Positions 1-4,865 of a DNA stretch of 5,643 nucleotides are shown here, piece after piece (the stretch's first letter is position 1; each line of letters starts with the position of its first letter). The DNA is taken from NCBI GenBank assembly GCA_015494725.1, contig WGAR01000154.1, positions 1 through 5,643 of the forward strand, read 5' to 3'. Under the pieces are notes generated by a model. That model was not told the origin of the DNA. It was given only the letters and a program-made list of their open reading frames with translations, and searched no databases. The DNA is from Thermodesulfobacteriaceae bacterium. Lineage in GTDB: Bacteria > Desulfobacterota > Thermodesulfobacteria > Thermodesulfobacteriales > Thermodesulfobacteriaceae. A program made the position numbers and the translations under genes.

Positions 1-1061
1 CCCGCATCCTTTCCGAATTTTCGGGAACGGTGATTCTGGACCCGGTGCTTTCGGCTTCAAGCGGTCTTCCCCTGGCGGAAAGAGACCTGGTTCCGGCCAT
101 CAGGAGGGAACTCCTGCCCAGGGTAACCCTTTTTACCCCCAATCTTCCCGAAGCCGAGGCCTTTCTCGGAAGGCCGATCCGGAGAGGGGAAGAACCCGAA
201 GCCGTCCGTGAGCTTCAGGCCCTGGGGCCTCCGGCGGTCCTTCTTAAGGGAGGACATACCGAGGGCCCCCGGATAAGGGACTTCCTCGGGGAGGGAGAAA
301 CCCTCCGGACTTTCGAGCGAGACAGGGTCCCGAGGGATTTCCGGGGCACGGGTTGTTTTCTGGCTTCGGCGGTGGCCGGCTTCCTCTGCCAGGGGCTTTC
401 GCTGGTTGAGGCCGTGACCCGAGCGGAAGAATTTTTGACCCTGGGGCTTCTCCGGGCCGAGGTGAAAGGAGCTACGGCTCCGGAGCCCTCGATTCTTGCG
501 GAACGTCTTTCCGAGGGGCGCCGGGTGCTTGAGGCCCTGGAGGAGGCTGCGGAGGAGTTTTGCCGGCATCCGGTGCGCCCGCTCATCCCCGAGGTCCAGA
601 CCAACCTGGCCTACGCCCTGCCCCTGGCCCGAAGGGTGGAGGAGGTGGCGGCCTTTCCCGGGCGCATCGTGGCCTACGGGGACTCCGCCCGCCCGGTGGG
701 CTGCCCCCGTTTCGGGGCCTCAAGCCACGTGGCCCGCATCGTGCTTTCGGCCCTGCGCTTTGACCCTGCAAGACGCGCGGCCATGAACATCCGCTATGCG
801 GAAGAATTCCTGAGACGGGCCGAGGCCCTGGGCCTGCGGGTGGCCCGGTTCTCCCGCACCGAGGAACCCGAGGAGGTCAAACGCCGCGAGGGAGGCACCC
901 TCTCCTGGGCGGTCACCACTGTCTGCCGGCGCCTGGGCTTCGTCCCGGACCTCATCGCCGACGAAGGCGACCTGGGAAAGGAACCCATGATCCGCATCCT
1001 GGCCCGCACCCCCCACGAGGCCGTCTCCCTGGCCCTGAGACTCCTTGAGATACATTTGTAG
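1..1061 (+). CDS. thiDN: Bifunctional HMP/HMP-phosphate kinase - thiamine-phosphate synthase (ThiD-ThiN fusion), 5' end outside window
   Basis: The reading frame is open from base 3 and gives 352 visible residues ending at TAG 1059-1061. In-frame residues before the GTG at 30 still read as kinase, so the real start lies upstream and perhaps 100 residues are missing. Visible residues 10-170 match the C-terminal part of ThiD, which phosphorylates hydroxymethylpyrimidine and its phosphate: ILDPV (11-15), TPNLPEAE (45-52), KGGH (82-85) and the anion-hole/catalytic GTGC (115-118). From about residue 190 follows a ThiN domain with the conserved R-FGASSHVAR block (236-245) and GDLGKEPMIR (322-331). 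ThiN is the non-homologous replacement for ThiE and joins HMP-PP to thiazole phosphate, giving thiamine phosphate in the cytoplasm. Odd points: GTGC is preceded by DFR rather than the usual NTH, and third-position GC rises sharply in the ThiN half. Any TPP riboswitch would be upstream, out of view. Domain assignment is firm; activity is inferred. Confidence 0.9.
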   Translation, partial: RILSEFSGTVILDPVLSASSGLPLAERDLVPAIRRELLPRVTLFTPNLPEAEAFLGRPIRRGEEPEAVRELQALGPPAVLLKGGHTEGPRIRDFLGEGETLRTFERDRVPRDFRGTGCFLASAVAGFLCQGLSLVEAVTRAEEFLTLGLLRAEVKGATAPEPSILAERLSEGRRVLEALEEAAEEFCRHPVRPLIPEVQTNLAYALPLARRVEEVAAFPGRIVAYGDSARPVGCPRFGASSHVARIVLSALRFDPARRAAMNIRYAEEFLRRAEALGLRVARFSRTEEPEEVKRREGGTLSWAVTTVCRRLGFVPDLIADEGDLGKEPMIRILARTPHEAVSLALRLLEIHL

Positions 1062-1070
1062 ATCATTGCC

Positions 1071-1100
1071 TTGACTTTTATTTTGCCGATCTTATTTAGT
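1071..1100 (+). promoter_or_regulatory. Candidate sigma70-type promoter for the chemoreceptor gene
   Basis: TTGACT at 1071-1076 matches 5 of 6 bases of the -35 consensus. TTTAGT at 1095-1100 matches 4 of 6 of the -10 consensus, with 18 bases between them. The region is clearly AT-richer than its surroundings and lies just after the thiDN stop. Transcription would begin near 1107, leaving a leader of about 40 bases before the ATG at 1145. The -10 is imperfect, and TATTTA (1093-1098, 16-base spacer) is an alternative reading. Confidence 0.5.
1085..1092 (+). promoter_or_regulatory. Possible sigma28 (FliA) -10 element, GCCGATCT
   Basis: GCCGATCT matches 6 of 8 bases of the sigma28 -10 consensus GCCGATAA and lies 53 bases upstream of a chemoreceptor gene, a class commonly read by sigma28. 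The expected -35 position (about 1066-1073, TTGCCTTG) matches TAAAGTTT poorly at 3 of 8. The element sits inside the spacer of the sigma70-like promoter, so the two readings compete. GCCGAT also occurs by chance inside genes of this window. Confidence 0.25.
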
Positions 1101-1106
1101 ATGGAA

Positions 1107-1120
1107 GGGCCGGAAGGCTC
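1107..1120 (+). other. Small leader hairpin with GGAA loop
   Basis: GGGCC (1107-1111) can pair with GGCTC (1116-1120), four Watson-Crick pairs and one G-U, around a GGAA loop of the stable GNRA type. It would lie at the extreme 5' end of a transcript starting near 1107 and 11 bases before the Shine-Dalgarno. It could protect the mRNA end, but a five-pair stem is easily chance. Confidence 0.25.
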
Positions 1121-1130
1121 AATCTTTAGA

Positions 1131-1137
1131 GGGAGGT
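1131..1137 (+). promoter_or_regulatory. Ribosome binding site fixing the chemoreceptor start at ATG 1145
   Basis: GGGAGGT at 1131-1137 is a near-perfect Shine-Dalgarno with 7 bases to ATG 1145. An in-frame GTG at 1136 would extend the protein by three residues but overlaps this site and has no well-spaced alternative of its own, so ATG 1145 is preferred. Confidence 0.75.
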
Positions 1138-1144
1138 GCGGGAG

Positions 1145-2722
1145 ATGGCGGGCGTACGGGGACTAAATTTTCGTATTAGTACCCTTATCTGGGGGTTGGG
1201 TCTGGTGGCCCTGGGGGTTCTCTTCCTTTCGCTTCTGGGAAATCTGAAGGCTTTAGATGAGCAGGAAACCATCATCGCCGATCTTACCGAATTCAATCTG
1301 CCCCTTCTTAAGGAAATGTGTCAGGTGTCTTACCTCCTAGGACATCAACGGGCCCTCCTTCGACTGGACGGAGGGGGAAAGATGGAATTTCGGGAAAGTT
1401 CCGAAAATCTCAAAAGGCACCTGGGACAACTGGAAAAATATCTTCGGGATGCCCGGGGAAATACGGTGGAGGAAGAAAATCTTCTTTCCCGTTTACGCGA
1501 GAGTCTAAAGATTCTGCGGGAAGATTACAGCCGTTTTGAAAGGGAGGCCCTGGCCTATCTTGCTTCACCGGAGGAGGAAAAATCCCGGGCTCTGCAACAA
1601 AGGCTTCGGGCCATGGATCAGGAGGCGTCCCGGTTCATGAAACATGTGGATCTTCTGAATAAAAAGGCCCGTGGTAAAAGCCGGGAGCGAAGTCTCAAGG
1701 CCCGGCGCAATGCCCTTCTGATAACCCTTTTAGGGCTGAGTCTTATCCTTTTCGTCTTTGTCAGCGTTCTGCGGGTCTTTCGGCGCAATGTGCACGATTA
1801 TCGGAGTCGCATGCAGGATCTTGCCGAGGGTGAGGCCGATCTCACCAAGAGGGTGGCCATCACCGGGAACACCGAACTGGACGAGGCCGCGGTCTATACC
1901 AACCGCTTCCTGGAGAAGATTCACGGTATCATCCGGGATCTGCGGGAGACGGCGGAGAGACTTTCCGGAGAAACCCGCCGTCTGGCCGGGGCCTTCGGGG
2001 TCTCGGTGCAGGGAGCGGAGCGGGGCCTGAACCAGAGCCGTAAGGCCCGGGAGTTCGCCTCGGAACTGGAACAGGAGATCGCTTCCATGGCCGCGGCCAT
2101 GGAGGAGATGAGCGCCACCATCAGCGAGATCTCCCGCAACACCCAGGAAACCAGCCTTCGGGCCCGGGAATCGCAGGAGGCCGCCGAGGTCACCGCTCGG
2201 GTGGCTGCGGAACTGGTGGAGGCCTCCCAGCATATCCGGGAGATGAGCGACCTCATCGGGGGAGTGGCGGAGCAGACCAAACTTCTGGCCCTTAACGCCA
2301 CCATCGAGGCCGCCCGGGCCGGGGAGGCCGGCAAGGGGTTCGCCGTGGTGGCCAACGAGGTCAAGGAACTGGCCCGTCAGTCCGCCGAACTGGTGGAAAA
2401 GATCAATCAGGCCGTGGAACAACTCCTCTCCCGGGTGGAGAATGTATCTCAGGCCAGCGAACGCAACCGGGAAGCCGCAAACGCCATTGCGGATATGGCC
2501 CAGAATGTGGCTGCCGCGGTGGAGGAACAGAGCACGGTGGTAAACGATCTGAGCAGCAACCTCACCCGCATCACCGAAAAATCCAGGGAACTCTCTCAGG
2601 AGGCCGAGGAGATGGAAAAATTGAGTCAGGAGATCCTGGAGGAGGCCCGCAAACTTCAAGTGGACGAATTAAACCAGATCGTCATTCATTTGGAAAAACT
2701 CCTTTCCTCCTTCAGGGTATAA
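1145..2722 (+). CDS. Methyl-accepting chemotaxis protein, transmembrane, 4-helix-type sensor, HAMP
   Basis: This 525-residue inner-membrane chemoreceptor passes ligand signals to the CheA/CheW complex. In order (counting from ATG 1145): TM1 about 11-31; an extracytoplasmic, mostly helical region about 32-188 whose length fits a four-helix-bundle sensor; TM2 190-209; HAMP about 211-264 with AEGEADLT but GNTELDEAA where GNDEIG-like sequence is usual; and a coiled-coil signalling domain to the end. The hairpin tip reads QTKLLALNATIEAARAGE followed by GKGFAVVANEVKELA, close to the family consensus, with Glu388 near the centre. Glu-Glu pairs at 320-321 (AAAMEEMSAT) and 460-461 (AAAVEEQSTV) lie symmetrically about the tip and are likely methylation sites. 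No CheR-tethering pentapeptide ends the protein. A basic stretch precedes TM2 on the expected outer side. Third-position GC is lower in the sensor half than in the signalling half. No che genes are in view; the ligand cannot be predicted. Confidence 0.95.
   Translation: MAGVRGLNFRISTLIWGLGLVALGVLFLSLLGNLKALDEQETIIADLTEFNLPLLKEMCQVSYLLGHQRALLRLDGGGKMEFRESSENLKRHLGQLEKYLRDARGNTVEEENLLSRLRESLKILREDYSRFEREALAYLASPEEEKSRALQQRLRAMDQEASRFMKHVDLLNKKARGKSRERSLKARRNALLITLLGLSLILFVFVSVLRVFRRNVHDYRSRMQDLAEGEADLTKRVAITGNTELDEAAVYTNRFLEKIHGIIRDLRETAERLSGETRRLAGAFGVSVQGAERGLNQSRKAREFASELEQEIASMAAAMEEMSATISEISRNTQETSLRARESQEAAEVTARVAAELVEASQHIREMSDLIGGVAEQTKLLALNATIEAARAGEAGKGFAVVANEVKELARQSAELVEKINQAVEQLLSRVENVSQASERNREAANAIADMAQNVAAAVEEQSTVVNDLSSNLTRITEKSRELSQEAEEMEKLSQEILEEARKLQVDELNQIVIHLEKLLSSFRV
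2084..2103. repeat. 20-bp perfect palindrome inside the chemoreceptor gene
   Basis: TCCATGGCCGCGGCCATGGA reads the same on both strands over 20 bases. It encodes Ser-Met-Ala-Ala-Ala-Met-Glu in the first methylation helix, so the codons ATG GCC GCG GCC ATG explain it at least partly. It holds two CCATGG sites flanking CCGCGG. No function is evident. Confidence 0.6.
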
Positions 2723-2730
2723 GCACCGGG

Positions 2731-2736
2731 TTTAAT
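2731..2736 (+). promoter_or_regulatory. Possible -10 box for the gatCA transcription unit
   Basis: TTTAAT matches 5 of 6 bases of TATAAT and lies 8 bases after the chemoreceptor stop. Initiation about 7 bases downstream would fall at 2742-2743, the first bases of the inverted repeat before gatC. No good -35 is seen 16-18 bases upstream (CCTTCA/TCCTTC region), so this is weak. Confidence 0.3.
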
Positions 2737-2738
2737 CT

Positions 2739-2799
2739 TGTGAGGCCCCTCCGGTCGTGCTAAAAAAGAAAGAAACTCCGGTAAGGGAGGGGCCTCATG
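2739..2799 (+). promoter_or_regulatory. Long hairpin sequestering the gatC ribosome binding site and start codon
   Basis: TGAGGCCCCTCC (2741-2752) is the exact reverse complement of GGAGGGGCCTCA (2786-2797), giving 12 Watson-Crick pairs, 9 of them G-C. G-U pairs 2740/2798 and 2739/2799 would extend the stem across the whole gatC ATG. The right arm contains the Shine-Dalgarno GGAGG (2786-2790), six bases from the ATG; the left arm CCCCTCC mimics the anti-Shine-Dalgarno of 16S rRNA. The 33-base loop includes a purine-rich run TAAAAAAGAAAGAAA (2761-2775). No T run follows the stem on either strand, so it does not look like an intrinsic terminator. Translational control of gatC is the likeliest reading, but it is inferred. 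Confidence 0.7.
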
Positions 2800-3087
2800 G
2801 CCATTTCCAAAGAAGAAGTTCAGCATGTAGCCCATCTCGCCCGGCTGGAATTCTCCGAGGAGGACCTGGAACGATTCACCCGTGAGCTGTCCGGCATCCT
2901 TGAGTACATGGCCAAACTCTCGGAGGTGGACACCTCCGGGGTGGAGCCCACCTATAACGCCCTCCGCCTGGAGAATCGTTTCCGGGAGGATCAGGTGCGG
3001 CCCTCCTTCCCTCCGGAGGAAATCCTCTCCAATGCTCCGGAACGGGAGGGCTCGAGTTTTGTGGTTCCCCGGGTTATAAGATCCTAG
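2797..3087 (+). CDS. gatC: Asp-tRNA(Asn)/Glu-tRNA(Gln) amidotransferase subunit C
   Basis: GatC is the small subunit of GatCAB, wrapping around GatA and GatB and needed for stable assembly. GatCAB converts misacylated Glu-tRNA(Gln) and/or Asp-tRNA(Asn) to Gln-tRNA and Asn-tRNA in organisms lacking the direct synthetases. The 96 residues match the family's usual length and show its full pattern: VAHLARLEF (11-19), DTSGVEP (45-51), FREDQV (62-67), NAPE (79-82) and the C-terminal FVVPRVI (88-94). The ATG follows GGGAGGGG with good spacing, but this site and the A of the ATG are buried in the 12-bp stem described separately. The gene ends 10 bases before gatA, and that stop (TAG 3085-3087) overlaps the gatA Shine-Dalgarno, so the two are almost certainly co-transcribed and probably translationally coupled. 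Intact, and identification is secure. Confidence 0.97.
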   Translation: MAISKEEVQHVAHLARLEFSEEDLERFTRELSGILEYMAKLSEVDTSGVEPTYNALRLENRFREDQVRPSFPPEEILSNAPEREGSSFVVPRVIRS

Positions 3088-3097
3088 GGAGGCGATT

Positions 3098-4546
3098 ATG
3101 GAACATCGCTCGCTGCTGGAATGGCGGGAGAGTCTTCGGCGACGGGAGATAAGTGCCCAGGAACTGGTGGAATACTATCTGGAGCGCATCCGGCGTCTGG
3201 ATCCCCAAATAAAGGCCTACCTTACCGTCTGTGAAGAGGAAGCCCGGCGCCAGGCCCGGGAGGCTGACCGAAGGCTTTCCGCCGGAGAGGAACTGCCTCT
3301 TCTGGGCGTGCCCCTGGCCATCAAAGACAACATCTGCACCCGGGGAGTACGCACCACCTGTGCCTCCAGAATCCTGGAAAACTTCGTCCCTCCCTATGAT
3401 GCCACGGTGATAGAGAGGCTCAAGGCCGCGGGGGCTATCCTCCTGGGGAAGACCAATCTGGACGAGTTTGCCATGGGGTCCTCCACGGAGAACTCGGCCT
3501 TCTTTCCCACCCGGAATCCCTGGGACATCGAGCGGGTGCCCGGGGGCTCCTCCGGGGGGTCTGCGGCGGCGGTGGCGGCGGATCTCTGTGCCGGGGCCCT
3601 GGGGTCAGACACCGGAGGGTCCATCCGTCAGCCGGCCTCCTTCTGCGGGGTGGTAGGGTTTAAGCCCACCTACGGTCGGGTTTCCCGTTACGGTCTGGTG
3701 GCCTTTGCCTCCTCCCTGGATCAGATCGGGCCCCTTACCCGCACGGTAGCCGATACCGCGCTTCTTCTCCAGGTCATCGGGGGTCCGGACGAACGGGATA
3801 CCACCTCCTGGCCCGAACCTCAGCCGGACTACCTGGCGGAACTGGAAAAACCCCTTTCCTCCCTGCGGCTCGGGATCCCTAAGGAAGCCTTCGGGGAGGG
3901 GCTTTCTCCGGAGGTGCGCCGGGTGCTGGAGGAGGCCCTTCGGGAGGCGGAGAAACTGGGGCATGAGATCCGGGAGGTTTCCCTTCCCCATCTGGAATAC
4001 GCCCTTCCGGCCTACTACATCATTGCTCCGGCCGAGGCCAGTTCCAATCTGGCTCGCTACGACGGGGTAAAATACGGGTTCCGGGCCCCGGGGCGGGATC
4101 TCATAGATATGTACAAAAAGACCCGTTCCCAAGGCTTCGGGGCGGAAGTAAAGCGGCGGATCATGCTGGGCACCTATGCCCTTTCGGCGGGATACTACGA
4201 AGCCTTTTATCGCAAGGCCTCCCAGGTGCGCACCCTGATCATTCGGGACTTTGAGGAGGCCTTTCGCCAGGCGGATCTCATCCTCATGCCGGCCAGCCCC
4301 ACGCCGGCCTTCAGACTGGGGGAAAAGACCGACGATCCTCTTAAGATGTATCTCTCGGACATTTATACTATTCCGGTAAACATGGCCGGGCTTCCGGGCC
4401 TCAGTCTTCCGGTGGGGTTTACCGAAAATCGTCTCCCGGTAAACCTTCAGGTGATCGGGCCGCAGCTGGCCGATGCTCTGGTCCTGGCCTTCGGCCGGGC
4501 CCTGGAGGCAGCCCTGACCCTGGACCTTAAACCCCCTCTGGAGTAG
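3098..4546 (+). CDS. gatA: Asp-tRNA(Asn)/Glu-tRNA(Gln) amidotransferase subunit A
   Basis: GatA is the glutaminase subunit of GatCAB: it releases ammonia from glutamine (or asparagine), which passes to GatB for amidation of the misacylated tRNA. The 482-residue length is normal. The amidase-signature core is complete: GVPLAIKDNI with catalytic Lys76, GGSSGGSAAAVAAD with the cis-Ser at 151, and GSDTGGSIRQPA with nucleophile Ser175. These lie at a constant offset of -3 from the known Lys79/Ser154/Ser178 triad of Staphylococcus aureus GatA. GFKPTYGRVSRYGLVAFASSLDQIGP (about 188-212) and the C-terminal IPVNMAGLPGLSLPVG block are also typical GatA rather than generic amidase. AGGGAGG (3086-3092) lies 5 bases before the ATG. 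gatB does not follow; a GTG-started small gene begins four bases after the stop. Identification is secure; which tRNA is served cannot be told here. Confidence 0.98.
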   Translation: MEHRSLLEWRESLRRREISAQELVEYYLERIRRLDPQIKAYLTVCEEEARRQAREADRRLSAGEELPLLGVPLAIKDNICTRGVRTTCASRILENFVPPYDATVIERLKAAGAILLGKTNLDEFAMGSSTENSAFFPTRNPWDIERVPGGSSGGSAAAVAADLCAGALGSDTGGSIRQPASFCGVVGFKPTYGRVSRYGLVAFASSLDQIGPLTRTVADTALLLQVIGGPDERDTTSWPEPQPDYLAELEKPLSSLRLGIPKEAFGEGLSPEVRRVLEEALREAEKLGHEIREVSLPHLEYALPAYYIIAPAEASSNLARYDGVKYGFRAPGRDLIDMYKKTRSQGFGAEVKRRIMLGTYALSAGYYEAFYRKASQVRTLIIRDFEEAFRQADLILMPASPTPAFRLGEKTDDPLKMYLSDIYTIPVNMAGLPGLSLPVGFTENRLPVNLQVIGPQLADALVLAFGRALEAALTLDLKPPLE

Positions 4547-4550
4547 ATAG

Positions 4551-4865
4551 GTGCAGCGTTTGCCCCTGGGATACCTTAAGCCGGGGATGGTTACCGCCGA
4601 AGAGGTCAAGGATGAAAAAGGAAGGGTCCTCTGCCCGCAAGGGACGGTCCTTTCCTCCGAACTCATTGAACGTTTCGGGAAGATGGGGGTACGTTTTGTT
4701 ACGGTAAAAGGGAAACCGGTGGTTTTTCCCTGGGAAAAATCGCTGGAAGAGGAACTCCGGGAGCTTGAGGAACGGTTTGCTCGGAGTCAACATCCTTTCC
4801 TTAAGGAGGTCAAGGAGACCCTGCGGGCCTTTCTCCAGGCCCAAGCCACCGAGGTAAGGGAATGA
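4551..4865 (+). CDS. Small protein with HD-associated 'LxPGM' module, function unknown
   Basis: This 104-residue protein starts at GTG 4551, chosen because TGGAG (4539-4543) sits 7 bases upstream and because the conserved block begins at once. Residues 4-54 read LPLGYLKPGMV..EEV.DEKGRVLCPQGTVLSSELIERFGKMGVRFVTV, the short beta-rich module I know from the N-termini of many HD/HD-GYP and related signalling proteins. Residues 62-100 are highly charged and predicted helical (EKSLEEELRELEERF, then FLKEVKETLRAFLQ), perhaps a coiled coil for pairing. No membrane segment or catalytic motif is visible. It begins 4 bases after gatA and its stop overlaps the HDOD start as ATGA, so it is probably co-translated with that protein and may act as its detached accessory domain. 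That partnership is inferred; no biochemical role can be assigned. Confidence 0.85.
   Translation: MQRLPLGYLKPGMVTAEEVKDEKGRVLCPQGTVLSSELIERFGKMGVRFVTVKGKPVVFPWEKSLEEELRELEERFARSQHPFLKEVKETLRAFLQAQATEVRE

Noticed and set aside
30..32. GTG as the start of the thiamine gene
   Set aside because: The frame is open back to base 3, and the residues around it are the middle of the ThiD fold; the protein would lack its N-terminal substrate-binding half. The gene is cut by the window edge.
1062..1135. Riboswitch in the chemoreceptor leader
   Set aside because: Only 74 bases separate the genes, with one five-pair hairpin; nothing matches a cyclic-di-GMP or other known aptamer.
1136..1138. GTG as the chemoreceptor start
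   Set aside because: It overlaps the best Shine-Dalgarno (1131-1137), which is ideally placed for ATG 1145; the three extra residues show no family signal.
1730..2659. 309-codon open frame on the - strand
   Set aside because: It lies wholly inside the chemoreceptor gene, encodes a low-complexity Gly/Leu/His-rich product resembling no family, and is explained by GC-rich codon bias opposite a real gene.
2741..2797. Inverted repeat before gatC as a rho-independent terminator of the chemoreceptor
   Set aside because: No T tract follows the stem on either strand, the loop is long, and the right arm runs into the gatC start codon.
3560..3582. GGC/GCG-rich microrepeat in gatA
   Set aside because: It simply encodes the Ser-Ala-Ala-Ala-Val-Ala-Ala-Asp stretch of the amidase signature.
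3605..4666. 353-codon open frame on the - strand
   Set aside because: It is antisense to gatA, whose motifs and family length are unambiguous; the product is unrecognisable and has no supporting start signal.
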